A DNA stretch of 51,843 nucleotides. Origin: JAYVSZ01 sp043774925 (lineage in GTDB: Bacteria > Pseudomonadota > Gammaproteobacteria > Burkholderiales > Methylophilaceae). This document shows positions 6,963-16,069 of this stretch, piece after piece; position 1 is the first letter of the stretch; each line of letters starts with the position of its first letter. Under the pieces are notes generated by a model. It was not told where the DNA came from and ran no database searches. It saw only the letters and a list, made by a program, of their open reading frames with translations. The position numbers and the translations under genes were made by a program. Location: the NCBI GenBank assembly GCA_043774925.1, contig JAYVSZ010000038.1, positions 1 to 51,843 of the forward strand, written 5' to 3'.

Positions 6963-8627
6963 TTAACAAACAATTTGTGGGTTACATTCATTGGGTTTAA
7001 GCGCATTCACGCGATTTACCACTTTCAGAAATTCAGCGGAGTTTTGGTAGCCAATGATTTTAAATGGTTTAATTTCTTGCCCAGAGCGATTAAAAAAGAT
7101 GATGCCTGGCGGGCCGAACAAGCCAAAGCGCTGCAGTAAAGCTAGGTCATCGTCATTGTTGGCGGTTACGTCAGCCTGCAATAACACCGTATCTTTTAGC
7201 GCCGTTTGAATGGTATTTTCGCTAAAAGTGAGTTTTTCCATTTCTTTGCAGCTTGTGCACCAATCTGCGTAAAAATCTAGCATTACAGTTTTGCCTTTGG
7301 CATTTTTAATCGCTTTGTCCAAATCGGCCACGCTTTTAATACGCGTAAATGGCAAATGCTTTGTGTTTAAGCCCAGTATATTGTTGATGGGCTGCGTTAT
7401 ATTGTGCGGCAATACTGGCCACACAATATACGCCGCCATGGCGAGCATGAGCACACCAAAAAAGTTGCGTACTGCGTTCATCCAAAGCCCTGCTTTGGGC
7501 AGCACATGGCCTGCAGATGCGCCAATGAGCAGCAAAGGTACGCCCATGCCGATGGAAAGCGCGAATAGCGCAACGCCGCCAAGCACGACATCGTGCGTTT
7601 GGCCAATGTAAATAAGCGCACCCGCCAGCGGCGCGGCCACGCAAGGGCTGACGATTAAAGCCGAAATTGCACCCATGCTAAAAACGCCTAAAAATTGCCC
7701 GCCTTTAAGTTTGTTGGCTGTGTTCACCATACGATTCTCGATGTTTTGTGGCAAACGTAATTCGTAAAAACCGAACATCGAAAATGCTAAAAATACAAAT
7801 ATGCATGCCGTGAACGCCAATATCCACGGGCTTTGCAGGGCATTGCTAAGCAATTGTCCAGAGAGTCCCGCGGCAATGCCAGCGAGTGTGTAGCTGAGCG
7901 CCATGCCCATGACATAAGCCAACGATAAATTAAAGGCATGCAAACGGCTGGTAGCGTGATGGTGCACTTTTTTGTCGCCGACGATAATGCCAGAAAGAAT
8001 TGGAATCATCGGCAGCACGCATGGCGTAAGCGCGAGCAGCAAGCCAAAGCCAAAAAAGCCTGCGACAATGAGCCAAATCTTTCCACCTTTTAGCAAAGTG
8101 GTGGCTTGGTCGTCATTGGACGATGAGTCAATAGTCGCGCCAGAAGCCGCACCGTTATTGGCTTGCAGGCCATTTGTATTTAAATTAAACGTTTTGTGTT
8201 GCGGTGCGTAGCACAAGCCTTTTTCGCTACAGCCTTGATACGTCGCGTCTAAAACCAACGCCTTTGCTGCGTCCGCTACATGAATTTTGGCGACAAAATC
8301 GTGGTGATACACTTCCGTTTTGCCAAAGTTCGGGTCTTCTTTAATCTCGCCTTTGGGCAAATCTACAGCGTTTATTTTGCCTTGGTTGGCATCTTTAATG
8401 GCAAATTTTATACGCTGATTGTATAAATAATAACCAGGCACAATAGTAAATTGCGCTTGTAAAACATCGCCAGAAACCGCTTCCACATTGAGTTTGAAGG
8501 CTTGGTCTGGTGGTAAAAAATCCTCCTGCGTGTTTTCTGCGAATATATTTTCTGCAGATGCGGGCTGGCCGAGCAGCAATAAAAAGCTGCTTAAACAAAA
8601 TATTAAATATGAAAAACGTTTCAACAT
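6963..8627 (-). CDS. dsbD: Thiol:disulphide interchange protein DsbD
   Basis: Transfers electrons from cytoplasmic thioredoxin across the inner membrane to periplasmic acceptors. I start at ATG 8627 (MLKRFSYLIFCLSSFLLLL, a clear signal peptide ending ...PASA) because it has an AGGAT ribosome site; this gives 554 residues. Domains in order: N-terminal immunoglobulin-like DsbD-alpha with the Cys pair near CSEKGLC, an eight-helix transmembrane domain with the functional cysteines in LALTPCVLPMIP and LIVSPCVAAP, and a C-terminal thioredoxin domain with DWCTSC (Cys457, Cys460). A degenerate copy of the dispersed hairpin motif lies at 7806-7842. Confidence 0.97.
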   Translation of the reverse strand: MLKRFSYLIFCLSSFLLLLGQPASAENIFAENTQEDFLPPDQAFKLNVEAVSGDVLQAQFTIVPGYYLYNQRIKFAIKDANQGKINAVDLPKGEIKEDPNFGKTEVYHHDFVAKIHVADAAKALVLDATYQGCSEKGLCYAPQHKTFNLNTNGLQANNGAASGATIDSSSNDDQATTLLKGGKIWLIVAGFFGFGLLLALTPCVLPMIPILSGIIVGDKKVHHHATSRLHAFNLSLAYVMGMALSYTLAGIAAGLSGQLLSNALQSPWILAFTACIFVFLAFSMFGFYELRLPQNIENRMVNTANKLKGGQFLGVFSMGAISALIVSPCVAAPLAGALIYIGQTHDVVLGGVALFALSIGMGVPLLLIGASAGHVLPKAGLWMNAVRNFFGVLMLAMAAYIVWPVLPHNITQPINNILGLNTKHLPFTRIKSVADLDKAIKNAKGKTVMLDFYADWCTSCKEMEKLTFSENTIQTALKDTVLLQADVTANNDDDLALLQRFGLFGPPGIIFFNRSGQEIKPFKIIGYQNSAEFLKVVNRVNALKPNECNPQIVC

Positions 8628-8711
8628 TGTTATCCTAATCATTGTGCACTTGTAATTAGTGCGGCAAACCACCATGTAGATTGAGATTAATTCTTTCAGG
8701 AAGTTCGCAAT

Positions 8712-9179
8712 ATGCGTTTTTTAGTTGGCCTAATTTTACTCGCTTTTCCTATCGTCGAGATACTTTTGCTTGTCGAACTTGCCCACCGTTATGGCTGGTG
8801 GCTGTTATTATACTTGGTCGTGATGAGTTATCTTGGCTTACAATTAATTCGTGGCGAAAAGCAATTAATCTCCGCTAAAATGATGCAAAGCCTGAGTGCT
8901 GGTGGAAACCCACTTAAAGCCATGCTAGGAAGCGCACGCAATATGGTCGCTGGCGTGTTGTTGCTTATCCCGGGCGTGATGAGTGATGTGATTGCGGCAA
9001 TTTTGCTGCTGATTCCGATTCAGCAGCCGAAAGTAAATGTCGAAGTAAATGCCGAAGTAAATGTAAGTGCCGCTGGAGGCACGCAGACCAACTATGAAAG
9101 TACATATAAAAAAAGCAATAAACCAGCCGCTAACGACGATGTGATTGAGGGCGAATTTACTGAAATTAAAGAAGAATAA
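8712..9179 (+). CDS. fxsA: FxsA family membrane protein
   Basis: 155-residue inner-membrane protein of the FxsA family, named for suppression of F-plasmid exclusion of phage T7 when overproduced; its cellular role is not settled. Seen: several hydrophobic segments (FLVGLILLAFPIVEILLLVEL, WWLLLYLVVMSYLGL, VAGVLLLIPGVMSDVIAAILLL), with the conserved PGVMSD loop, and a hydrophilic C-terminal tail containing short VNVEVN repeats and ending VIEGEFTEIKEE. ATG has an AGGAAG ribosome site. Divergent from dsbD across 84 bases; the ferredoxin-type reductase follows 20 bases after its stop. Confidence 0.88.
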   Translation: MRFLVGLILLAFPIVEILLLVELAHRYGWWLLLYLVVMSYLGLQLIRGEKQLISAKMMQSLSAGGNPLKAMLGSARNMVAGVLLLIPGVMSDVIAAILLLIPIQQPKVNVEVNAEVNVSAAGGTQTNYESTYKKSNKPAANDDVIEGEFTEIKEE

Positions 9180-9199
9180 ATTGAAATTAAGAGAAATTA

Positions 9200-10234
9200 A
9201 TGACCAAAGTTACTATTCAATCTAGCGGACATCAGTTCGAAGTTAAACCCAGCCAAACCGTGCTACAAGCGGCTATTGATGCGGGTGTCAATCTGCCTTA
9301 CGGCTGTCGCAACGGCGCGTGTGGCTCGTGTAAAGGCAAAATTATTTCGGGCAAAGTCATGCACGACGATTATCAGCGCAGCGCAATGACAGAGGAAGAA
9401 TTGGCCGCGGGCAATTCGCTTTTTTGCTGCGCGCGTCCACTAGAAGATTTGGTCATTGAATGTCGCGAAATTGAAGGCATTCACGGCATCAAGCCACGCA
9501 TTTTGCCAGCGCGTGTGCTTAAAAAAGAGAAGCTTTCGCACGATGTGATGGCGCTATACCTGAAATTGCCAGCAAGTGAGCGCCTACAATTTATGGCAGG
9601 GCAATACATCGAGTTTATTCTTAAAGATGGCAAACGCCGCGCATTTTCGATCGCCAATGCGCCACATGAAGAAGGCGCGCTAGAGCTCCATTTACGTTTA
9701 ATCGCGCACGGCCAATTTACCGAATACGTGTTTAACGAAATGCCAGAAAAAGCGATTTTGCGCATTGAAGCGCCTTTTGGTACGTTTTACTTGCGTGAAG
9801 AATCAGAAAAACCGATTATTTTTGTCGCAGGCGGTACGGGTTTCGCACCGATTAAAGGCATTATTGAGCACATGATTCATTCGCAAAACCCGCGCCAAAT
9901 CTTGCTCTACCGCGGTGTGCGCAGTTTGGAAGATTTATATATGGATAATTTGTGCCAGCGCTGGGCGGAGCACCTGCCGAATATCACCTACATTCCCGTG
10001 CTTTCCGAGCCAAAACCTGAAGATAACTGGCAGGGTAGAACGGGATTCGTGCATCAAGCCGTACTGGCGGACATCCAGCATCTAAGCGGCTATCAGGCCT
10101 ATGTGTGCGGCGCACCAGTGATGGTAGATGTGGCGCATAAAGCTTTTGTTGAACAAGGGCTAAACGCAGAAGAGTTCTTCTCGGATGCGTTTACATACGC
10201 CAATCCTGGTGCGAATCCTACAGCAAAAGTCTAG
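9200..10234 (+). CDS. 2Fe-2S ferredoxin-NAD(P) reductase (CDP-6-deoxy-glucoseen-reductase-like)
   Basis: 344-residue electron-transfer protein. An N-terminal plant-type ferredoxin domain has CRNGACGSC (Cys36, Cys41, Cys44) plus a fourth ligand in LFCCARP (near 76). It is followed by an FAD-binding ferredoxin-reductase domain (KRRAFSIANAP flavin motif) and a C-terminal NAD(P)-binding domain (FVAGGTGFAPIKGIIEH). This architecture is often named CDP-6-deoxy-delta-3,4-glucoseen reductase, but no deoxysugar genes are near and its partner oxygenase or acceptor is unknown. Housekeeping context suggests a general electron donor. It converges on hemD with a 17-base overlap of the coding ends. Confidence 0.88.
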   Translation: MTKVTIQSSGHQFEVKPSQTVLQAAIDAGVNLPYGCRNGACGSCKGKIISGKVMHDDYQRSAMTEEELAAGNSLFCCARPLEDLVIECREIEGIHGIKPRILPARVLKKEKLSHDVMALYLKLPASERLQFMAGQYIEFILKDGKRRAFSIANAPHEEGALELHLRLIAHGQFTEYVFNEMPEKAILRIEAPFGTFYLREESEKPIIFVAGGTGFAPIKGIIEHMIHSQNPRQILLYRGVRSLEDLYMDNLCQRWAEHLPNITYIPVLSEPKPEDNWQGRTGFVHQAVLADIQHLSGYQAYVCGAPVMVDVAHKAFVEQGLNAEEFFSDAFTYANPGANPTAKV

Positions 10235-10958
10235 TAGAAAGCTTTTCAAACATCGCTTCATCGCCGCCCGTTTCGGCCACATGCACTTGCAAATTTTGTT
10301 TTAGCGCCTCTTCCGCAACGCGGGCATGATTCACAAAAATTGGTGTATTTTTCAGCCATTCTGCATTTTCAGCTAAATCTATTAAATGGCGCATCGCTTC
10401 AGAGCTAGTCACGACAATACCATACAGTTTTGTTGTTTTTAATAAATCGCAATTTTTTTGTGGATTTGTTCGTTGGTAGCACTCAGCAAAAGTGACTGTT
10501 GCGCCGCGTTGTTTAAGGCTTTCTGCTAATATTTCTCGGCCGCCAAGCCCGCGAAAAATCATCACATTTTTGGTTGTAAACATTTCTGGCAAAGCTAGCA
10601 AGCTTTCCGAATCAAAACGTTCGTGCGGCGTAAGCACTTGCTTTACGCCAAAACTTTCCAATTCCTTTGCCGTAGCTGGACCAATTGCAGCGAATTTTAA
10701 ATTGGCTGGAATGCCTTTTTTAATCAATCGCGGCATGCCGCTTTGTACCGCGTTACTGCTGATAAAAATCGCCCAATCATAAGTTTCAATTTGGCTGAGC
10801 GCCGCATCAAATAAGGCGTAGTCGGCAAGTGGCGTGATTTCAATCAGCGGAAATAAAATGGGGGTGCCGCCCGCATTTTTAATTAACTCGGCAAGTTTTT
10901 TGGCTTGTTCAACTGGGCGGGTAATGGCGATGTGCTTGCCTGCCAAAAGTGTGTTCAT
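10218..10958 (-). CDS. hemD: Uroporphyrinogen-III synthase
   Basis: Closes and inverts ring D of hydroxymethylbilane to make uroporphyrinogen III for haem, sirohaem and cobalamin. 246 residues with the bilobed HemD fold; sequence is poorly conserved in this family, but ITRPVEQAKKLAELI near the start, FISSNAVQ, AAIGPATAKEL and VTSSEAMRHL are typical. The ATG directly abuts the hemC stop (TAAATG), giving a tightly coupled hemC-hemD pair. Convergent overlap with the reductase gene at its 3' end. Confidence 0.95.
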   Translation of the reverse strand: MNTLLAGKHIAITRPVEQAKKLAELIKNAGGTPILFPLIEITPLADYALFDAALSQIETYDWAIFISSNAVQSGMPRLIKKGIPANLKFAAIGPATAKELESFGVKQVLTPHERFDSESLLALPEMFTTKNVMIFRGLGGREILAESLKQRGATVTFAECYQRTNPQKNCDLLKTTKLYGIVVTSSEAMRHLIDLAENAEWLKNTPIFVNHARVAEEALKQNLQVHVAETGGDEAMFEKLSTRLLL

Positions 10959-11903
10959 TTATTTAATATGGTCTAAATCGGCCAATATTTTATCTGCACC
11001 GCGTGCAATGAGTTTGTCGGCCAATGCTCTGCCAAGCGCATCTGGATTGGCTGTGGAGCCAGTAGTGCTTTCGCACAACATTTGCTTGCCGTCCACGCTC
11101 GCCACAAAACCCGTCATCACAATTTCTTTGTTCACGATGGTTGCATAAGCGCCCAAAGGCACAGTGCAGCTACCCGCCAGCGCGCGGCTAAATGCACGCT
11201 CGGCCGCTACGCATTGCTGTGAGTCTAAATGGTTTAAGGGCGCTAAAATGGTCAATAAATCTTTGCGATTTGTATTAATTTCAATACCGAGCGCGCCTTG
11301 GCCAACCGCGGGGATGCTGTCCTGTGGCGAAATAGTTGTTTTAATGCGTGCACTTAAACCTAGACGAATTAAACCGGCTGCAGCAAGAATAATTGCCGCA
11401 TATTGGCCTTCGTCTAGTTTGCGTAAGCGCGTTTGTAAATTGCCACGGAGCGATTCGATTTTCAAATGCGGAAAGCGTGCCATGAGCTGGCTTTGGCGGC
11501 GCAAGCTAGAAGTACCAACGATGCTGCCATGCGGTAAATCCGCCAGTGAATTAAAATCGTTCGAAATAAACGCATCGCGCGCATCTTCGCGCTCGCCCGT
11601 CGCCACTAGCATAAAGCCTGCTGGCAAGTTCATCGGCACGTCTTTCATGCTGTGCACGGCCAAATCGGCGCTACCGTTTTCCAGCGCGGTTTCTAATTCC
11701 TTTACAAATAAACCTTTGCCGCCAATGCGCGACAGCGGAGAATCCAAAATTTGGTCGCCAGTGGTTGTCATGCCCAGAATTTGCACATCGCACGCAGGAT
11801 ACAACGCTTGTAATGTGGCTTGAATAAACTTGGCTTGCCACATGGCAAGCGCGCTCTCACGCGAGGCGATTACAAGTTTTTTAGGTGAGAAATGTGTATT
11901 CAT
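10959..11903 (-). CDS. hemC: Porphobilinogen deaminase (hydroxymethylbilane synthase)
   Basis: Polymerises four porphobilinogens into hydroxymethylbilane in tetrapyrrole synthesis. 314 residues. The dipyrromethane cofactor attaches to Cys246 in GSCTVPLGAY; catalytic Asp88 is seen in HSMKDVP; the arginine-rich substrate site includes GTSSLRRQSQL and SLRGNLQTRL. First gene of hemCD, divergent from the channel-like gene across 152 bases (11904-12055), where both promoters should lie; I see no other gene there. Confidence 0.98.
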   Translation of the reverse strand: MNTHFSPKKLVIASRESALAMWQAKFIQATLQALYPACDVQILGMTTTGDQILDSPLSRIGGKGLFVKELETALENGSADLAVHSMKDVPMNLPAGFMLVATGEREDARDAFISNDFNSLADLPHGSIVGTSSLRRQSQLMARFPHLKIESLRGNLQTRLRKLDEGQYAAIILAAAGLIRLGLSARIKTTISPQDSIPAVGQGALGIEINTNRKDLLTILAPLNHLDSQQCVAAERAFSRALAGSCTVPLGAYATIVNKEIVMTGFVASVDGKQMLCESTTGSTANPDALGRALADKLIARGADKILADLDHIK

Positions 11904-12055
11904 TCCACAATTTTAGCACAGCACTAAGTTTACAAAGTCTTATACGAACTCAATTTTTAGGTTAAGCTTACGTTTTGCTAGCACTAAAAATTTAATCAGG
12001 GGTTGATTAACGATGTCTTAAGCTATTGGTTTGAGACAGATTTTAGGAGGTTTCT

Positions 12056-12733
12056 ATGCAATATCAGTTGGATATTTTCATCAATTCGCTTAACCAGTTT
12101 TGGTTACAACTCGTCAATTTTGTGCCTAAATTATTGGCAGTCATCGTTATTTTATTTTTTGGCTGGCTCATTGCCAAATTGGCTAGAAGCGCCGTTAAGC
12201 GCCTTTTGGTGCTGACGCATTTTGATCAATTTGCGCAAAAATCTGGGCTAGAAGCCTTTATGAACAGTGGCAATGTGAGATTGACGCTAAGCGGTGTTAT
12301 TAGCCAAGTGGTGTATTGGCTGGTGATTATTTTGTTTGTCATAACTGGCGCAAATGCGCTTGAATTAAGCGCGGTGGCTAATTTGTTACAGCAACTTGCT
12401 GGATATTTACCGCACATCATTGTGGCGATTTTAGTGGTGGTTTTTGGTACGCTCCTAGCGAGATTTGTGAACCGATTGGTGTTTGCCTGGTTGCACGGTA
12501 TTAAATTTGAACATGCGCTGGTCGTGAGCACATCTGCAGAATATGGCATTCAATTGTTGGCGGTATTTGTGGCGCTAGAGCAACTGGGCATTGGTATGCA
12601 GCTTATTTATTCGCTATTTGTGATTGTATTTGGCGCGGTATTTTTGGCACTGGCAATTGCCTTTGGCTTGGGCGGCAAAGATTGGGCAGCCAAAGTGATT
12701 GAGGATTTGCAAAAAAATAAGAACGGCTATTAA
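12056..12733 (+). CDS. Small mechanosensitive-channel-like membrane protein
   Basis: 225-residue protein with at least four hydrophobic segments (about residues 20-40, 83-105, 115-140, 165-200) of the conserved TM-helix repeat type found next to MscS pores: LLAVIVILFFGWLIAKLARSAVKRLL and HIIVAILVVVFGTLLARFVNRLV are two similar repeats. The C-terminus VFLALAIAFGLGGKDWAAKVI resembles the MscS pore glycine-rich helix, but the large cytoplasmic beta domain of MscS is absent. Predicted to sit in the inner membrane; osmotic release is inference. The start has a near-perfect AGGAGG ribosome site. It is placed on the opposite strand between hemC and the response regulator. Confidence 0.78.
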   Translation: MQYQLDIFINSLNQFWLQLVNFVPKLLAVIVILFFGWLIAKLARSAVKRLLVLTHFDQFAQKSGLEAFMNSGNVRLTLSGVISQVVYWLVIILFVITGANALELSAVANLLQQLAGYLPHIIVAILVVVFGTLLARFVNRLVFAWLHGIKFEHALVVSTSAEYGIQLLAVFVALEQLGIGMQLIYSLFVIVFGAVFLALAIAFGLGGKDWAAKVIEDLQKNKNGY

Positions 12734-12742
12734 GCCAAATAT

Positions 12743-13483
12743 TTAGTAAGTTTGTTTTACCAGATGCTGCTGACGGCGGCTAATGGCGACGGTTTCTGGC
12801 ACGCCTTTTAACAGCGCGTGCCATTGTGAATCGCCAGCGTCGTCGGCACGTTTTTCGTAACCCGCAATAAACACGCTGGCCACCAAGCAATTGCGGTGCA
12901 GGCGCACAAATTGCGCGCCAAATTCAGCTTCTAAATTGGTCAGCGATTCTTCTAGCAAATATTCGCGTTCCACTGTGCGCACCGTTACATATTTAAGCTC
13001 GGCGCGCAAATACACAATCTCGTTAATGGGCACCAAAATCACGCGACCACGTTCGTATATGCTCAAGTGGCCACGCATTTTGTGCAATGCCTTGAGAGCC
13101 TCGCCAATATTGCCTCGCAGGGCATATGCTTTATCAATCGCTGCTTGTAAACGCGCTAAACGAATCGGTTTTAGCAAGTAATCCACCGCGTTTAAATCAA
13201 ACGCTTTAATCGCGTAAGTATCGTAAGCGGTGGTAAAAATAATATGTGGTTTTGGCTCAAGTTTTTGCGCATGTTGCGCCGCTTCCAGCCCGTCCATCAG
13301 CGGCATGCGAATATCTAGCAACAGCAAATCTGGCTTAGTTTCGGCCGCTAATTCCAGCGCTTCTTTGCCATTTTTCGCTTCGGCAACAATGCTGACATTG
13401 CCAATATCGCCAAGCAAATCTCGTAACCGATTGCGCGCAGGCGCTTCGTCATCTGCAATCAATATTTTTAATAATTCAGCCAT
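12743..13483 (-). CDS. algR: LytTR response regulator, AlgR type
   Basis: DNA-binding response regulator of a two-component system. 246 residues: receiver domain with acidic pocket DDE (residues 11-13), phosphorylation site Asp57 in LLLLDIRMP and conserved Lys in LLKPIRL; then a LytTR DNA-binding domain (about 140-240; VYLRAELKYVTVRTVEREYLLEESL and VRLHRNCLV). The gene abuts the histidine kinase (13484), which matches AlgZ/FimS-AlgR of Pseudomonas, as does the nearness of hemC-hemD and argH. In Pseudomonas AlgR governs alginate and type IV pilus genes; here, with fimV-like genes nearby, pilus control is plausible but inferred. Confidence 0.9.
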   Translation of the reverse strand: MAELLKILIADDEAPARNRLRDLLGDIGNVSIVAEAKNGKEALELAAETKPDLLLLDIRMPLMDGLEAAQHAQKLEPKPHIIFTTAYDTYAIKAFDLNAVDYLLKPIRLARLQAAIDKAYALRGNIGEALKALHKMRGHLSIYERGRVILVPINEIVYLRAELKYVTVRTVEREYLLEESLTNLEAEFGAQFVRLHRNCLVASVFIAGYEKRADDAGDSQWHALLKGVPETVAISRRQQHLVKQTY

Positions 13484-14476
13484 CTATTTGGCCTCATAAG
13501 GCAGGCGAATACTCACGTTATAACGATTATTCTTCGCTTCACTTTTTAGTGAAGCCTCTAAATCAAAGTGCAATTTTAAGCGTTCGCGAATATTTTTCAG
13601 TGCCATTTTATTGCCGCTGTGGTGATCGTTTTCGGGCGAATAAGGGTTGCTGATATTGATGTGCAACTCTTTATTTTTTGGCGTGATAGAAACTACAATT
13701 TCGCCGCCTTCTGGCATTGGCTCTATGCCGTGATACACCGCGTTTTCCAGTAAGGGCTGCAAAATCAGCGGCGGAATTAGCGCTTCTGGCGGCATGTCGT
13801 CAATGTGCCATGTGATTTTTAAGCGATTCTCTAAGCGCAGGCTTTCTATATTCAAATATTGGCGACACAGCGAAATTTCCTGCGAAATTGGCACTAAATC
13901 ACGATTTTCCGCCATCAGCACGCGAAATAAATCGGCCATGTCTTCCAACGCGCTTTCCGCGCGCATGGGCTGGCTGCGGATAAGCGAGAGCACGGCGTTG
14001 ATGCTGTTAAACAAAAAATGCGGGCGTATGCGTGCTTGCAGGGCTTGCAACCGCGCCTCGGCTATGGCGGGTGAATAAGCACGCGCTTGCAGATAAAAGT
14101 AATACAGCACAATGGCTGTGACAGCTCCAGCTAATGCACTAGCACGATAAGCGCTGGAAATATTATCGAACGCAAAATAACGTGTAAGAAAAACCACAAC
14201 AGCAGCAGAAATAGCCATTTCCAGCAACAAAATAGCCAGCATGCCTTGCCAATATTTGAGTTTACACAAAAGCGGATAAAGCACATATAAACTCAGCATG
14301 CTGATTAAAATAATGGGCTGAATCACGGCTGATAACTCTGCAAGCTTGGGCAAAAAATCGCTGAATTGCTTGCTTAATAACATGGCCGCGAGCACGGCGA
14401 GCACGTTCACAATCAGTAAAATGCGTAGATGAATGCCAAGATTATGTAGATTGGGTAAGCGGCTATTTTTGCGCAC
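13484..14476 (-). CDS. algZ: Sensor histidine kinase, AlgZ/FimS (LytS-like) type
   Basis: 330-residue inner-membrane kinase partner of the adjacent LytTR regulator. Four or more hydrophobic segments occupy residues 15-135. The His_kinase domain of the LytS class follows, with phospho-acceptor His153 in RPHFLFNSINAVLSLI and the N-box LILQPLLENAVYHGIE. The glycine-rich ATP lid is short, as usual for this class. It abuts the regulator gene without a gap. Divergent from argH, as in Pseudomonas. The input signal is unknown. Confidence 0.9.
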   Translation of the reverse strand: MRKNSRLPNLHNLGIHLRILLIVNVLAVLAAMLLSKQFSDFLPKLAELSAVIQPIILISMLSLYVLYPLLCKLKYWQGMLAILLLEMAISAAVVVFLTRYFAFDNISSAYRASALAGAVTAIVLYYFYLQARAYSPAIAEARLQALQARIRPHFLFNSINAVLSLIRSQPMRAESALEDMADLFRVLMAENRDLVPISQEISLCRQYLNIESLRLENRLKITWHIDDMPPEALIPPLILQPLLENAVYHGIEPMPEGGEIVVSITPKNKELHINISNPYSPENDHHSGNKMALKNIRERLKLHFDLEASLKSEAKNNRYNVSIRLPYEAK

Positions 14477-14641
14477 AGTTAGGTTCTTAATTAAGTTATT
14501 TGATTAAATCTTTGATTAAAAAGAGACAATTATTATTTACAATACGCCTAAAATACTGAAATATGTATGAATATTACATCTAAGTGTATTATTATTAAAC
14601 AAATTTTCATCATAACCTTAATTCTAAAAGCCAATATAAAA

Positions 14642-16057
14642 GTGCAAGATCATTCAAAAGATAAAAAGTCATCACTTAACGCAAAAAACGAAGCGTGGTC
14701 GGGGCGCTTTAACGAGCCAGTGGCCGAGCTGGTGAAACGTTATACCGCCTCGGTTAATTTTGATAAGCGACTCGCGGAATTTGACATTCAAGGCTCGCTG
14801 GCACACGCACAGATGCTGGCTGTGCAGGGCATCATTGCCAAGGCAGACTTAGCTGCAATCGAAAAAGGCTTGGGTGAAATTTTGCGTGAGATTCAAGCTG
14901 GCACGTTTGAATGGCTGCTCGATTTAGAAGATGTGCATTTAAATATCGAAAAACGCCTCACTGATAAAATTGGCGACGCGGGTAAGCGCTTGCACACTGG
15001 CCGCAGCCGTAACGACCAAGTCGCAACCGATGTGCGCTTGTGGTTACGTGCCACGAGCGATGATATTTTGGCCGCAATCAAACATCTGCAACTCAGCATT
15101 TTAGATTTGGCCGACGCCCATTTCGATACGATTATGCCTGGCTTTACGCACCTGCAAGTGGCGCAACCTGTCACGTTTGGCCATCATCTACTGGCTTATT
15201 TTGAAATGCTCAAACGTGATGCTACACGCTTTGCAGATGGCAGAAAACGCCTTAACCAATTGCCGCTAGGCGCCGCTGCGCTGGCTGGCACCAGCTATCC
15301 AATTGACCGAGAGATGGTCGCAAAAACACTAGGTTTTGATGGCGTTTGTGAGAATTCTTTGGATGCGGTTTCAGATCGTGATTTTGCCATTGAGTTTGCT
15401 GCCACAGGCGCGCTGTTGATGACGCATTTATCGCGTTTCTCTGAAGAGCTTATTTTGTGGTCTAGCCCAAGATTCGCTTTTGTGGATATCGCCGACCGTT
15501 TTTGTACGGGTTCCAGCATTATGCCGCAAAAGAAAAACCCCGATGTGCCAGAGCTGGTGCGCGGTAAAACTGGCCGCGTGAACGGTAATTTGGTGGCTTT
15601 GCTCACGCTCATGAAAGGCCAGCCGCTGGCGTACAACAAAGATAATCAAGAAGATAAAGAACCACTTTTTGACACGGCCGATACCTTGCTGATGACGCTG
15701 GAAATTTATGCGGACATGCTACGCGGCATTACGGTGAACAAAACGAATATGCGCCAAGCCGCGCTGGAAGGGTATGCCACGGCGACTGATTTGGCCGATT
15801 ATTTAGTCAAAAAAGGCATGCCATTTAGAGATGCGCACGAAGCAGTGGCGCTGGCGGTCAAGCACGCCGTGCAAAAAGGCTGCGACTTAGCCGAATTGCC
15901 ATTGCTAGAACTGCAAAAATTTAGCAACACGATTACGGTTGGTGTATTTTCTGTGCTCACACTAGAAGGCTCGCTCGCAAGTCGCAATCATATTGGTGGC
16001 ACTGCGCCAAATCAAGTTAAGCAAGCCATTGCGCGCGCGCGCCTGCACATTCAATAG
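14642..16057 (+). CDS. argH: Argininosuccinate lyase
   Basis: Last step of arginine synthesis, splitting argininosuccinate into arginine and fumarate. The fumarase-superfamily signature GSSIMPQKKNPD is present, as are SRNDQVATDVRL, the conserved TRLQ-like TGRSRNDQ loop and HLQVAQPVTFGHHLLAY. From GTG 14642 the protein has 471 residues, near the family's usual 457-466, and W-S-GRF sits where expected. An in-frame ATG at 14567 would give 496 residues, but the extra 25 are Ile/Lys-rich, AT-rich and unlike the family; neither start has a clear ribosome site. A TAAAAT hexamer at 14549 could be its -10 box. The start is uncertain; the identity is not. Confidence 0.96.
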   Translation: MQDHSKDKKSSLNAKNEAWSGRFNEPVAELVKRYTASVNFDKRLAEFDIQGSLAHAQMLAVQGIIAKADLAAIEKGLGEILREIQAGTFEWLLDLEDVHLNIEKRLTDKIGDAGKRLHTGRSRNDQVATDVRLWLRATSDDILAAIKHLQLSILDLADAHFDTIMPGFTHLQVAQPVTFGHHLLAYFEMLKRDATRFADGRKRLNQLPLGAAALAGTSYPIDREMVAKTLGFDGVCENSLDAVSDRDFAIEFAATGALLMTHLSRFSEELILWSSPRFAFVDIADRFCTGSSIMPQKKNPDVPELVRGKTGRVNGNLVALLTLMKGQPLAYNKDNQEDKEPLFDTADTLLMTLEIYADMLRGITVNKTNMRQAALEGYATATDLADYLVKKGMPFRDAHEAVALAVKHAVQKGCDLAELPLLELQKFSNTITVGVFSVLTLEGSLASRNHIGGTAPNQVKQAIARARLHIQ

Positions 16058-16069
16058 CGTTAAAATAAA

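Noticed and set aside
11164..11823. 219-codon open frame on the plus strand
   Set aside because: Antisense shadow of hemC, which has all catalytic residues.
14567..14641. N-terminal extension of argH from ATG 14567
   Set aside because: The 25 residues are Ile/Lys-rich from AT-rich promoter-like DNA and unlike argininosuccinate lyases; kept only as an alternative start.
16030..16042. Alternating GC run near the end of argH
   Set aside because: Encodes the natural Ala-Arg-Ala-Arg end of the protein; no sign of Z-DNA function or repeat expansion.
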